Shown: piece after piece, positions 17,011 through 25,447 of the stretch
Layout: every line of letters starts with the position of its first letter
Position numbering within the stretch: position 1 is the stretch's first letter
Source: 13-2-20CM-68-14 sp046733295
GTDB lineage: Bacteria; Actinomycetota; Thermoleophilia; Gaiellales; Gaiellaceae
Assembly: GCA_046733295.1 (NCBI GenBank)
Contig: JBKPOY010000031.1
Span: forward strand, 1 to 64,000
DNA length: 64,000 nt
Direction of reading: 5' to 3'
Translations under genes and position numbers: made by a program
The notes under the pieces: model-generated
Told to the model about the DNA's origin: nothing
Seen by the model: only the letters and a program-made list of their open reading frames with translations
Databases searched by the model: none

Positions 17011-19110
17011 TTGAAGCCCATTCGTGCTGCATTCGCCCTGTTTCTTGCTGCGCCGGGGGTGGCGCTGGCTTCGCCGACCCTGGAGGCGCACGACCTCGCA
17101 ATCGGCGGAACCGGCGCAGGAGTCGCGGCGAAGCGGTTCGAGCTCGTCGGGCTGCACTGGCAGGGAACCGGCGCCGTCCGGTTCCGGATCCAGGCCGCGA
17201 GTGGTCGCTGGAGCGGGTGGCGCGTTGCCGCCGCCGAGTCAGACGACCTTCCGGACGCGAACACGCCGGAGGGCCGGCGCTCGCGAGCCTGGCACCTCGG
17301 CAGCCCGTACTGGGTCGGCCCGTCCGAGCGGATCCAGTACCGCGTCACCGGCGACGTACGGCGGCTGAAGGGGTACTTCGTGCGCAGCGGCCGGGGGACC
17401 GCCGCGCCGCCCAAGGCGGCGACGTTTCAAACGAACGCGCCGGGGATCATCACCCGCGCGCAGTGGGGCGCGGACGAGCAGATCCGGCGCAACCGGAAGA
17501 AAGGCCCCCTCATCGCCGACGAGGTCCATCTGGCCATCGTCCATCACACCGCCGGCTCCAACAGCTACAGCCGCGCACAGTCGGCGGCCGTCGTGCGGGC
17601 GGTCGAGCTCTACCACGTCCGCGGAAACGGCTGGGACGACATCGGCTACAACTTCCTCGTCGACAAGTACGGCCAGATCTTCGAGGGCCGGTACGGAGGA
17701 ATGGAGAAGGCCGTCGTCGGGGCCCATGCGCTTGGCTTCAATTACGGCTCGGTCGGCGTTGCCCTTATCGGCAACTACAACGGCGTCGGGCTTTCGACGG
17801 CGGCGCGTGCGGCCCTCGTCAAGCTGCTCGCCTGGCGCCTCGATGTGGCGCACGTCGACCCGCTCGGCAGGGTGACCAGAATCTCGACCGGCAACCCGCG
17901 GTACGGGCGGGGGAAGTCGGTGCAGCTGCGCGCGATTTCGGGCCACCGCGACGCCTACCCCACGAGCTGCCCGGGCAGTAGCGTCTACGCGCTGCTTCCG
18001 TCGATTGCGCGCGAGGTTGGCACCACGGGGCTGCCGAAGATCTACGCGCCACTCGTCTTCGGCGCGGTCGGCGGCAACGTCCGCTTCACGGCGAAGCTCT
18101 CCGGCTCCGTCCCCTGGAAGGTGACTGTTCTGGACGCGCTCGGGCACGAGGTCGCGTCGGGTGCGGGCACCGGTCGCTCGGTCGACTGGACGTGGGACTC
18201 GAGCGCTGCTCCGCGCGGTCGCTACACCTATTCGATCGACGCGAGGAGTTCCGGCGCGAGCGCCCGGCCGGTCACCGGCGCGCTGGGGCGCTCCATCCCG
18301 CAGCTCAGCCTTACCCAGCTCCGAGTCCAACCCGGCATCGTGTCGCCCAACGGAGACGGTGTCGCCGACACCGCGACTTTCACGTACGTGCTTGGGGCTT
18401 CGGCACAACTGACGGTCTCTCTGGCCGACGCCGTCGGCAACCCGCTTGCCACGCTCTTCGCCGGCGCGATGACCCAGGGCCCGCATTCGTTCGCCTGGCG
18501 CAACGTGACGGTTCCCGACGGGTTGTATCGGCTCACGATCACAGCGCAGGCGGCCAACGGCAAGCAGGTCTCCGCGACGGCGAGCTTCTACGTCGATCGG
18601 ACGCTCGCGCGGGTGAAGGCGGCCCCCACGGCGATCTCGCCGAACGGCGACGGGCGGGTCGATGAGGCAGCGGTGTCGTTCCGGCTCTCGGCCGCCGCCG
18701 CCGTGATCCTGGAGGTGTGGCGGGCCGGCAGGCGCGTCGCGACGCTTCTGAGACAGACCTTCCCGGTCGGCCGCGTCGACGCGGCGTGGGACGGGAGGCT
18801 GGGTGCCCGGGTCGCTCGCGACGGCAGGTATGACCTGGTCGTCAGGGCCACCGACACGATTACGACCGTTACGCAGAAGGCGTCCGTGACCGTCGATACG
18901 ACCGCGCCCAAGCTGCGGGTTGCCTCACGCGCCCGGCTCCAGTTCTGGATCAGCGAGCCGGCGACCGTGAGCGCCGTCTTCGGACGTCGCCGCGTCTCGC
19001 GCGCCGTCCGGCGCGGGTATTTCAGCTTCCCGAGCTTCCGGAAGAGCAGGCACTTCACCATCTCCGCGACGGATCCGGTGGGCAACGTGAGCCGCCGGCT
19101 ACGCGGCTAG
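17011..19110 (+). CDS. Secreted N-acetylmuramoyl-L-alanine amidase (PGRP type) with FlgD/Ig-like repeats
   Basis: 699 residues. A signal peptide (IRAAFALFLAAPGVALA) is followed by a ~120-residue beta-rich region. The amidase_2/peptidoglycan-recognition domain spans about residues 145-340: ITRAQWGADE, VHLAIVHHTAG (zinc histidine), GWDDIGYNFLVD, VGAHALGFNYGSVGVALIG, and ISGHRDAYPTSCPG with the second His and Cys ligands. The C-terminal half has two blocks that begin VSPNGDGVADTATF and ISPNGDGRVDEAAV, a hallmark of FlgD-like Ig repeats. It probably trims peptidoglycan outside the membrane. The start is a TTG at 17011, chosen because it begins the signal peptide. Its last 12 bp overlap birA. Confidence 0.9.
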   Translation: MKPIRAAFALFLAAPGVALASPTLEAHDLAIGGTGAGVAAKRFELVGLHWQGTGAVRFRIQAASGRWSGWRVAAAESDDLPDANTPEGRRSRAWHLGSPYWVGPSERIQYRVTGDVRRLKGYFVRSGRGTAAPPKAATFQTNAPGIITRAQWGADEQIRRNRKKGPLIADEVHLAIVHHTAGSNSYSRAQSAAVVRAVELYHVRGNGWDDIGYNFLVDKYGQIFEGRYGGMEKAVVGAHALGFNYGSVGVALIGNYNGVGLSTAARAALVKLLAWRLDVAHVDPLGRVTRISTGNPRYGRGKSVQLRAISGHRDAYPTSCPGSSVYALLPSIAREVGTTGLPKIYAPLVFGAVGGNVRFTAKLSGSVPWKVTVLDALGHEVASGAGTGRSVDWTWDSSAAPRGRYTYSIDARSSGASARPVTGALGRSIPQLSLTQLRVQPGIVSPNGDGVADTATFTYVLGASAQLTVSLADAVGNPLATLFAGAMTQGPHSFAWRNVTVPDGLYRLTITAQAANGKQVSATASFYVDRTLARVKAAPTAISPNGDGRVDEAAVSFRLSAAAAVILEVWRAGRRVATLLRQTFPVGRVDAAWDGRLGARVARDGRYDLVVRATDTITTVTQKASVTVDTTAPKLRVASRARLQFWISEPATVSAVFGRRRVSRAVRRGYFSFPSFRKSRHFTISATDPVGNVSRRLRG

Positions 19111-19674
19111 CCAGTCGCGGTACCGGCGCTCCAGGGCGTCCAGCAGCTCGACGAGCAGCTCGACCCGGTCGACGGGGGCGCCGGTCTCGACGAGCAGCGA
19201 CGAGGCCGGGATCCGTGCGTCTTGCGGGAGCTCGGCGGCCGGCACGTTGACGTTGATCCCGACGCCGAGCACGATCCGGCCGCCGGCCGCCTCGCCGAGG
19301 ACCCCCGCGACCTTCCTCCCGCCGACGAGGACGTCGTTCGGCTCCTTCAGCGCCGGCTCGAGGCCGGTCACGGTCGCAATCGCGTCGATGCATGCCCGGG
19401 CCCCCACGATCGTCAGCTCGGGGAAACGCGAGGGCTCGACGGCAGGTTGAAGCTGGACGGAGCAGAGGACGCCCGTGCCCGCGGGAGACTCCCAGCCGCG
19501 TCCGTGGCGACCTCGCCCTTCGGTCTGCTCATCGGCGACCGCCACGGTGCCTTCGGGCGCGTCCGCGGGGAGCAGGCGCTGCGTGGACGGGCAGCTCTCG
19601 ACGAACGAGTACTCGTGCCCGAACCGGCCACGCAGGCGCGGCGTCACGGCTTCGGCCGTCGGCGTGTCCAGCAT
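19099..19674 (-). CDS. birA: Biotin--[acetyl-CoA-carboxylase] ligase (BirA, no HTH)
   Basis: 191 residues. It attaches biotin to the carrier subunit of biotin carboxylases. Family motifs seen are STQRLLPADA, the biotinyl-AMP loop EGRGRHGRGWESPAGTGVLCS, KEPNDVLVGGRKVAGVLGE and GVGINVNV. It lacks the N-terminal DNA-binding domain of E. coli BirA, so it should not repress transcription. A C-terminal SH3-like domain is short or absent. The ATG at 19672-19674 is chosen over the TTG 6 nt upstream because a TAGTCT box lies 8 nt before it. Its neighbourhood, the fab block and accDA, fits a role in fatty acid synthesis. Confidence 0.92.
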   Translation of the reverse strand: MLDTPTAEAVTPRLRGRFGHEYSFVESCPSTQRLLPADAPEGTVAVADEQTEGRGRHGRGWESPAGTGVLCSVQLQPAVEPSRFPELTIVGARACIDAIATVTGLEPALKEPNDVLVGGRKVAGVLGEAAGGRIVLGVGINVNVPAAELPQDARIPASSLLVETGAPVDRVELLVELLDALERRYRDWLAA

Positions 19675-19681
19675 CGGCAAC

Positions 19682-19688
19682 TAGACTA
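19682..19688. promoter_or_regulatory. Back-to-back TANNNT boxes for birA and the sigma factor
   Basis: Plus-strand TAGACT (19682-19687) lies 10 nt before the sigma-factor GTG. Minus-strand TAGTCT (19683-19688) lies 8 nt before the birA ATG. The 23-bp divergent gap holds nothing else, so both messages would be leaderless or nearly so. Confidence 0.4.
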
Positions 19689-19697
19689 GGCGCCGCC

Positions 19698-20309
19698 GTG
19701 CAACCCTCCCTGCGCAAGGGCCGTCAGATTCGGCAGACACCGCGGCCCGAGCGGCCGCTCGTTTACGAGAGGCTCAGTGATGCGATCCTGGTCAAACGAG
19801 CTAAGGACGGCGACGCGCGCGCCCTCGAAGCCCTGTGCGAACGGCACGCGGCCAAGGTCGAGCGCCTTGCAATCAGCCTGCTCAGCGATCCCGAGGACGC
19901 ACGCGACGCCGCTCAGGAGGCCCTCGCGAAGCTCTGCGTCCGGATCGGGCAGTTCCGCGGTGAGTCGCAGTTCTCGACCTGGCTTCACCGGCTCGTGGTC
20001 AACACCTGCCGGGACGTGGGCGCCCGTCAGCGCGTGCGGCGGTGCGAGCCACTCGTCGAGGACGAGCGTCTCGCGGATGATGCCGACCCGGCTCACGAGG
20101 CCGGTCTCGCCGAGCTTCGCTCCGAGCTCAACGCCGGGCTGGCGAGCATCTCGCCCGACCAGGCCAAGGTCGTCGTGCTGAAAGACGCGCTCGACTTCTC
20201 CTTCGCCGAGATCGCTGCTGCGGTCGACATGCCGGTCGGGACTGCCAAGTGCTACGCGCACCGCGCCCGCGCAGGGTTGAGAACACGGCTGAAGCGCGAC
20301 GTGGCGTGA
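19698..20309 (+). CDS. ECF-like RNA polymerase sigma factor coupled to the fab operon
   Basis: 203 residues. Region 2 spans DAILVKRAKDGDARALEALCERH to QEALAKLCVRIGQFRGESQFSTWLHRLVVNTCRD, including the DAAQEA and FSTWLHRLV signatures. Region 4 has SPDQAKVVVLKDALDFSFAEIAAAVDMPVGTAKCYAHRARAGL. No anti-sigma gene is adjacent. Its stop overlaps the fabZ start as GTGA, so it is the first gene of the fatty-acid operon, which is unusual. The likely role is control of envelope or lipid genes, but no target can be read from the sequence. GTG 19698 is the only plausible start. Confidence 0.85.
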   Translation: MQPSLRKGRQIRQTPRPERPLVYERLSDAILVKRAKDGDARALEALCERHAAKVERLAISLLSDPEDARDAAQEALAKLCVRIGQFRGESQFSTWLHRLVVNTCRDVGARQRVRRCEPLVEDERLADDADPAHEAGLAELRSELNAGLASISPDQAKVVVLKDALDFSFAEIAAAVDMPVGTAKCYAHRARAGLRTRLKRDVA

Positions 20310-20749
20310 CGATTGCGCTGCCTCTCGACAGGGCGGGAATCGAGGCGATCCTCCCGCATCGCGAGCCCTTCCTCCTGATCGACGAGGTGCTAGAGCTCGA
20401 GCCCGGCTCCAGGGTCGTGGCGCGCAAGCGCGTGCGCGACGACGAGTGGTATCTCGCGGGTCATTTCCCGGGCCGTCCTGTGATGCCCGGGGTGCTGATC
20501 GTCGAGGCGATGGCCCAGGCCGGCGCCGTCGCCGTGCTGGCGGAGGAGGAGAACCGCGGCCGCCTCGCGCTGTTCGCCGGCATCGACGACACGCGGTTCA
20601 AACGGATCGTCGAGCCGGGCGACGAGCTGCAGCTCGAATGCACGCTCGAGCAGGTTCGCGGCCCCGTCGGCAAGGGCAAGGCGCGCGCGTCGGTGGACGG
20701 GCAGCTCGCGGCCCGCGGCACGCTCACGTTCGCGGTGGAGCGGTCGTGA
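20306..20749 (+). CDS. fabZ: 3-hydroxyacyl-[ACP] dehydratase FabZ
   Basis: 147 residues, normal for FabZ. It dehydrates 3-hydroxyacyl-ACP in each elongation round. It shows ILPHREPFLLIDEV, then the hot-dog active-site helix with HFPGRPVMPGVLIVEAMAQ, where the His and the Glu are catalytic, then GIDDTRFKRIVEPGDEL. The GTG start overlaps the sigma-factor stop (GTGA) and its stop overlaps fabH the same way. Confidence 0.95.
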   Translation: MTIALPLDRAGIEAILPHREPFLLIDEVLELEPGSRVVARKRVRDDEWYLAGHFPGRPVMPGVLIVEAMAQAGAVAVLAEEENRGRLALFAGIDDTRFKRIVEPGDELQLECTLEQVRGPVGKGKARASVDGQLAARGTLTFAVERS

Positions 20750-21759
20750 TCGGCAAGGCGAACGGCGCGATCTCGATCACGGGTGTGGGCGCCTACGCCC
20801 CGGAGCGCGTGATGACGAACGACGACCTGTCGAAGCTGATGGAGACGTCCGACGAGTGGATCGTCGAGCGGACCGGGATTCGGGAGCGCCGGATCGCCGC
20901 GGAGGAGCAGGCGCTGTCCGACCTCGCGCTGCCGGCGGCGCGCGAGGCGCTCGAGCGCGCCGCCGTCGACCCGGGAACCGTCGACCTGATCATCGTCGCG
21001 ACGGTGACTCCCGACATGGCCTTTCCCTCCTCGGGTGCGATCCTGGCCGACGAGCTCGGCGCTCCGGATGCCGCGGCATACGACCTCTCGGCCGGCTGCA
21101 CCGGGTTCATGTACGCCGTCGCGCAGGCGTACGGCATGCTCGCGGGCGGCCTCGCGAGGAGGGCGCTTGTCGTGGGCGGCGACGTACTTTCGCGGATCCT
21201 CGACTGGAGCGACCGGCGCACCGCGGTCCTGTTCGGCGACGGCGCGGGCGCGGTCGTCCTCGACCGGGTTTCCGAGGGGGGCTTCCTCGGCTTCGAGCTG
21301 GGAGCGGACGGCTCGGGCGGCCCGCAGCTCTACCTGCCCGCGGGTGGCTCGCGCGCTCCAGCCAGCGCGGCGACGGTCGCCGACAAGAAGCATTTCGTGC
21401 AGATGAACGGTCGCGAGGTGTTCAAGTTCGCGACCCGTGTGCTGGTCAGCTCGGCCGAGAAGGTGCTTGCCGAGTGCGGAAAGACCGTCGACGACGTCGA
21501 CGTGTACGTGCCCCACCAGGCGAACGTGCGAATCATCGATCACGCCGCCGAGAAGCTCGGCATCCCGAAGGAGAAGACAGTGGTTAACGTTGACCGATAT
21601 GGAAACACTTCATCTGGCTCGATCCCGCTCGCGCTCGCGGACGCCGAGGCCGAAGGACGGCTGCAGGACGGCGCCCTCGTGCTGATGACGGGAATGGGAG
21701 CCGGGCTCACGTGGGGCTCCGGTTTGATCGAATGGACTGCGAACGGGAGGAACGGATGA
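20746..21759 (+). CDS. fabH: 3-oxoacyl-[ACP] synthase III FabH
   Basis: 337 residues. It starts fatty-acid synthesis by condensing an acyl-CoA primer with malonyl-ACP. The catalytic triad is visible: Cys118 in SAGCTGFMYA, His in VPHQANVRI and Asn in NVDRYGNTSSGSIP. The N-terminus ISITGVGAYAPERVMTNDDL and TSDEWIVERTGIRERRI are standard. The GTG start overlaps the fabZ stop, and the stop overlaps fabD as ATGA. Confidence 0.96.
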   Translation: MIGKANGAISITGVGAYAPERVMTNDDLSKLMETSDEWIVERTGIRERRIAAEEQALSDLALPAAREALERAAVDPGTVDLIIVATVTPDMAFPSSGAILADELGAPDAAAYDLSAGCTGFMYAVAQAYGMLAGGLARRALVVGGDVLSRILDWSDRRTAVLFGDGAGAVVLDRVSEGGFLGFELGADGSGGPQLYLPAGGSRAPASAATVADKKHFVQMNGREVFKFATRVLVSSAEKVLAECGKTVDDVDVYVPHQANVRIIDHAAEKLGIPKEKTVVNVDRYGNTSSGSIPLALADAEAEGRLQDGALVLMTGMGAGLTWGSGLIEWTANGRNG

Positions 21760-22682
21760 CAAAGATCGCCTTTTGCTTCCCGGGGCAGGGATCCCTGGAG
21801 TCCGGGATGGGCCGTGAGATCGCCGAGGCCTTCCCGGAGGCGATGGAGATGTTCGAGCGGGGTAGCGAGGCTGCAGGGATCGACCTCAAGCACCTCTGCT
21901 TCGAGGCCTCCGAGGAGGAGCTCGTCGACACCGCGGTCCAGCAGCCGGCGCTGGTCGCGACGAGCCTCGCCGTCCTCGCGGCGTTGAAGGCGCGAGGGAT
22001 CGAGCCGGACTACGTGATCGGTCATTCGGTGGGCGAGTTCGCCGCGCTCGCGGCTGCGGAGGCGCTTCCCTACGACGAGGCGATCGCCCTTGTGCGCGAG
22101 CGCGGCCTCGCGATGGCGGAGGCCGCTCGGCGGCATCCGGGCTCGATGGCCGCGATCCTCGGTCTGGACGACCCGGTCGTCGAGGAGCTCTGCAGTGAGA
22201 TCGCGGGGGTGTGGCCGGCGAACTACAACTGCCCCGGCCAGATCGTCGTCTCCGGTGAGAACCCGTCGGTCGAGGAGTGCTGCGAACAGGCCGAGGGCGA
22301 AGGTGCCCGACGGACTGTGAAGCTGCGCGTCTCGGGCGCGTTCCACAGCCCGCTCGTCGCGCACGCCGCCGAGCGCTTGAAGCCCGCGATCGACCGGATC
22401 AAGTTCCATGAGCCTGCCGCCCCTTTCATGTCGACCGTGACGGCGAAGATCGAGCCGGCGCATCGGATGGCAGGCCTGCTCGTCGATCAGCTGACGGCGC
22501 CGGTCAAGTTCACGCAGGCCGCCAGCGAGCTCGCCCGCGACGGCGTCAAGACGTTCGTCGAGGTTGGCCCCGGGAATGTCCTGTCCGGTTTACTGCGACG
22601 GATCGACAGAACGGCGAAGGCGATCCCGGTCAACAACCCGGCCGGCCTGAAGAAGCTCGAGGACGAGCTGGCCACGACCTAG
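21756..22682 (+). CDS. fabD: Malonyl-CoA:ACP transacylase FabD
   Basis: 308 residues. It transfers malonate from CoA to ACP. It has FPGQGSLESGMG at the N-terminus, the nucleophile serine in VIGHSVGEFAALAAA, the malonyl-binding Arg context LVRERGLAM, and the catalytic His in SGAFHSPLVAHA. ATG 21756 overlaps the fabH stop and has a GGGAGG ribosome-binding site. It is followed 3 bp later by fabG. Confidence 0.96.
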   Translation: MTKIAFCFPGQGSLESGMGREIAEAFPEAMEMFERGSEAAGIDLKHLCFEASEEELVDTAVQQPALVATSLAVLAALKARGIEPDYVIGHSVGEFAALAAAEALPYDEAIALVRERGLAMAEAARRHPGSMAAILGLDDPVVEELCSEIAGVWPANYNCPGQIVVSGENPSVEECCEQAEGEGARRTVKLRVSGAFHSPLVAHAAERLKPAIDRIKFHEPAAPFMSTVTAKIEPAHRMAGLLVDQLTAPVKFTQAASELARDGVKTFVEVGPGNVLSGLLRRIDRTAKAIPVNNPAGLKKLEDELATT

Positions 22683-22685
22683 CGC

Positions 22686-23414
22686 GTGGCCGACTTCGGC
22701 TCCCTCGAAGGGAAGAACGCGCTCGTCACCGGAGCGTCGCGTGGGATCGGCCGCGCGATCGCGCTCGAGCTTGCCCACGCCGGCGCGACGGTTGCCGTCG
22801 GCTATCGCTCGGGGGCGAACGAGGCCGAGGCCGCGGCGAACGAGGCCGGCGGCCGCGCAGTTCAGGCCGACGTCTCGAGCGCCGAGGAGGCGGCGCGCCT
22901 CGTCGAGGAGGTAGGTGAGCTCGACATCCTGGTCAACAACGCCGGCCTCACCCGCGACGGCCTGATCGCGCGGATGCCGGATGCCGACTGGCGCGACGTG
23001 ATCGAGACGAACCTCTCCGCGGTGTTCTACACGTGTCGCGCCGCCGCGCGGCCCATGATGAAGCGCCGGAGCGGGGCGATCGTGAACATCTCGAGCGTCG
23101 TCGGCCTTCGCGGTAATCCGGGGCAGACGAACTACTCTGCCTCCAAAGCGGGGATCATCGGCCTCACGAAGGCCCTCGCGCGTGAGCTCGGCAGCCGCGG
23201 AGTACGTGCGAACGTGGTCGCACCTGGGTACATCCATTCACGGTTGACGGACGAGATCTCGGAGGACATGCGCGCGTTGATGCTTCAGAACACACCCCTC
23301 GGCAGGCTCGGTGACCCGGAGGACGTCGCCGGAGCAGTACGGTTCCTGTGCTCGGACGCCGCGGCGTTCATCACCGGAGAGGTGTTGCTCGTCGACGGCG
23401 GGTTGGGAATGTAA
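22686..23414 (+). CDS. fabG: 3-oxoacyl-[ACP] reductase FabG
   Basis: 242-residue short-chain dehydrogenase. It has the NADPH-binding TGASRGIG near residues 15-22, NNAG, the catalytic serine in VNISSVVG and YSASKAG with the YxxxK pair. The C-terminus FLCSDAAAFITGEVLLVDGGLGM is diagnostic of FabG. Its GTG start lies 3 bp after fabD, and its TAA overlaps the fabF ATG by 1 nt. It reduces 3-oxoacyl-ACP in the elongation cycle. Confidence 0.95.
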   Translation: MADFGSLEGKNALVTGASRGIGRAIALELAHAGATVAVGYRSGANEAEAAANEAGGRAVQADVSSAEEAARLVEEVGELDILVNNAGLTRDGLIARMPDADWRDVIETNLSAVFYTCRAAARPMMKRRSGAIVNISSVVGLRGNPGQTNYSASKAGIIGLTKALARELGSRGVRANVVAPGYIHSRLTDEISEDMRALMLQNTPLGRLGDPEDVAGAVRFLCSDAAAFITGEVLLVDGGLGM

Positions 23415-24679
23415 TGGGCTCGAACGGATCCCTCAACGGACGCCGGCGCGTGGTGATCACGGGCCTCGGCATGGTCTCGCCGCTCGGCAACGACGTCGAG
23501 TCGTCCTGGAGCGCCCTTGTCGCGGGCGAGTCTGGGGCCGGCGAAATCACAACGTTCGATCACGCCGACTACGGCGTGCACTTCGCCTGTGAGCTGAAGG
23601 ACTTCGACCCGACCGTCTGGATCGACCGCAAGGCAGCCCGGCGGATGGACCGCTTCGCGCAGATGATCCTCGCGGCGGCGCGGCAGGCGGAACAGGACTC
23701 GGGTGTGAAGATCGCCGACGAGCAAGAGCGGGTGGGCGCCTCGATCGCGACCGGGATCGGCGGGCTCAAGTCGTTCCAGGACTGCTACGACATCCTCAAA
23801 GAGCGGGGCCCCGACCGTGTCAGCCCGTTCTCGATCCCGTCGATCATCCCGAACATGGGCGCGGGCTGGGTTTCGATCGAGCTCGGGACGAGGGGCCCGC
23901 TGATGTCGGAGTGCACGGCCTGCGCGGCCTCGAACATGGCGATCGGCGACGCTCTCGACGCGATCAGGATCGGGCGCGCGGAGGTGATGTTCGCGGGCGG
24001 AACCGAGGCGCCGATCACACCGGTGGGAATTGCGGGCTTCGACTCGATGCGCGCGCTCTCACGCCGAAACGACGATCCGCAGGCAGCTTCGCGCCCGTTC
24101 GACGCCGCCCGCGACGGGCTCGTGATGGGCGAGGCCGGTGCGGTGATGGTGCTCGAGGAGCTGGAGCATGCGAAGGCCCGCGGCGCGTCGATCCACGGCG
24201 AGCTGCTCGGCTACGGCGTCTCCTCCGATGCGGCGCATATGACGGAGCCTGATCCCACGGGGGAGAATCCGGCGCGCGCCATGAGGATGGCGCTCGCGGA
24301 TGCCGACGTCGACGCGGCCGAGGTCGGCTACGTCAACGCCCACGCGACGTCGACGCCACTCGGCGACGCGAGTGAGACGAAGGTGATCAAGAAGGCGCTC
24401 GGCGAGGAGAACGCGGCGAAGGTCGGCGTCTCCTCGACGAAGGGCGCCACCGGCCACTGCTTCGGCGCCGCGGGCGCCGTCGAAGCCGTCTTCACCCTGC
24501 TCGCGGTCGAGAAGGGTGTCCTGCCGCCCACGATCAACTACGAGCAGCAGGATCCGGAGTGCGACCTCGACTACATCCCGAACGAGGCGCGTGAGGCGGA
24601 CATCGAGGTCGGCGTCTCGAACTCGTTCGGCTTCGGTGGGCACAACGCCTGCATCGTCGTCCGCAAGTTCTCCGAGTAA
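23414..24679 (+). CDS. fabF: 3-oxoacyl-[ACP] synthase II FabF
   Basis: 421 residues. It extends acyl-ACP with malonyl-ACP. The ketosynthase triad is visible: Cys in SECTACAASNMAIGDA, His in VNAHATSTPLGD and His in GATGHCFGAAGAVEA. The C-terminal NSFGFGGHNACIVVRK is typical. ATG 23414 shares its A with the fabG stop codon. The usual acpP between fabG and fabF is absent, so acyl carrier protein must be encoded elsewhere. Confidence 0.96.
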   Translation: MGSNGSLNGRRRVVITGLGMVSPLGNDVESSWSALVAGESGAGEITTFDHADYGVHFACELKDFDPTVWIDRKAARRMDRFAQMILAAARQAEQDSGVKIADEQERVGASIATGIGGLKSFQDCYDILKERGPDRVSPFSIPSIIPNMGAGWVSIELGTRGPLMSECTACAASNMAIGDALDAIRIGRAEVMFAGGTEAPITPVGIAGFDSMRALSRRNDDPQAASRPFDAARDGLVMGEAGAVMVLEELEHAKARGASIHGELLGYGVSSDAAHMTEPDPTGENPARAMRMALADADVDAAEVGYVNAHATSTPLGDASETKVIKKALGEENAAKVGVSSTKGATGHCFGAAGAVEAVFTLLAVEKGVLPPTINYEQQDPECDLDYIPNEAREADIEVGVSNSFGFGGHNACIVVRKFSE

Positions 24680-24694
24680 CCGCCCTTTTCGGAG

Positions 24695-24770
24695 CTGTCG
24701 GGGGTCAGACCTCGGCCGTGGCTGCAGGAGACCTGTCGGGGGTCAGACCCCGGCCGTGGCCGCAGGAGAC
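24695..24770. repeat. Tandem 38-bp repeat with GGGGTCAGACCCC palindrome
   Basis: Two adjacent 38-bp units, 24695-24732 and 24733-24770, differ at two positions (both T to C). Unit 2 holds a perfect GGGGTCAGACCCC palindrome; unit 1 has one arm broken by a T. A third partial start (CTGCCGGCGG) follows. It lies between fabF and a HAD gene, and the palindrome type is well known among dispersed REP elements of GC-rich bacteria. It has no spacers, so it is not CRISPR. Confidence 0.8.
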
Positions 24771-24784
24771 CTGCCGGCGGCGAG

Positions 24785-24790
24785 TAGGCT
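24785..24790 (+). promoter_or_regulatory. TANNNT box before the HAD gene
   Basis: TAGGCT ends 6 nt before the GTG at 24797; there is no ribosome-binding site. A candidate leaderless promoter -10. Confidence 0.4.
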
Positions 24791-24796
24791 GCCGCC

Positions 24797-25447
24797 GTGG
24801 CGACCGAGCGGTGGGCGACGTTCGACTGTTACGGCACGCTGATCGACTGGAACGGCGGCATTCGGCGCGAGCTCGCGCGCATCTTCGGCGCCGATCGCGC
24901 CGACGAGCTGCTCCACCGCTACCACGAGCTCGAGCCCCGGTTCGAGGCGGACGGCAAGCTCAGCTATCGGGAGGTCATGACCGAGGCGTTGCGCGAGCTC
25001 GGCGCACCCGCAGTCGACGAGGATGCGCTCGCGCGCTCGCTCCCGGGCTGGGAGCCGTTTCCGGAGGTGCCCGCCGCTCTCGCCGAGGCGCGCGGGCGGG
25101 GCTGGAAGCTCGCGATCCTCTCCAACACGGACCGCGATTTCATCGAGGCCTCGATGGCACGGCTCGGCATCCCGTTCGAGGTTGCGATCGTGGCGTCCGA
25201 GATCGGCTCGTACAAGCCCCGCCACGCCCACTGGGAGCGGTTCTTCGAGCAGACCGGCGCGCCGCGTGAAGGCCATGTCCACGTGGCCGGCAGCCTCTTC
25301 CACGACGTCGCGCCCGCGAACGAGCTCGGCCTGCGCTCCGTCTGGATCAACCGGCTGGCCGAGCGCCCTGGGCCGCCGCCCACGCGCGAGCTCGGCGACC
25401 TCGCCCGGCTGCCCGAAACGCTCGACGAGCTCGTCCCGCCGGCATGA
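24797..25447 (+). CDS. HAD-superfamily hydrolase (haloacid dehalogenase-like)
   Basis: 216 residues. Motif I is FDCYGTLIDW with the nucleophilic Asp, motif II is ILSNTD, and the motif III lysine is in GSYKPRHAHW. The last motif is the degenerate VAGSLFHDVAPANELG, with HD rather than GD. The all-helical cap between motifs I and II and the DCYGTL start suggest the type II haloacid dehalogenase-like group (HAD_2). The substrate is unknown. Its stop overlaps the next gene as ATGA. Confidence 0.85.
   Translation: MATERWATFDCYGTLIDWNGGIRRELARIFGADRADELLHRYHELEPRFEADGKLSYREVMTEALRELGAPAVDEDALARSLPGWEPFPEVPAALAEARGRGWKLAILSNTDRDFIEASMARLGIPFEVAIVASEIGSYKPRHAHWERFFEQTGAPREGHVHVAGSLFHDVAPANELGLRSVWINRLAERPGPPPTRELGDLARLPETLDELVPPA

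Noticed and set aside
24695..24770. Possible CRISPR fragment (two identical-looking repeats)
   Set aside because: The two units are directly adjacent without spacers, only two copies exist, and no cas gene is present.
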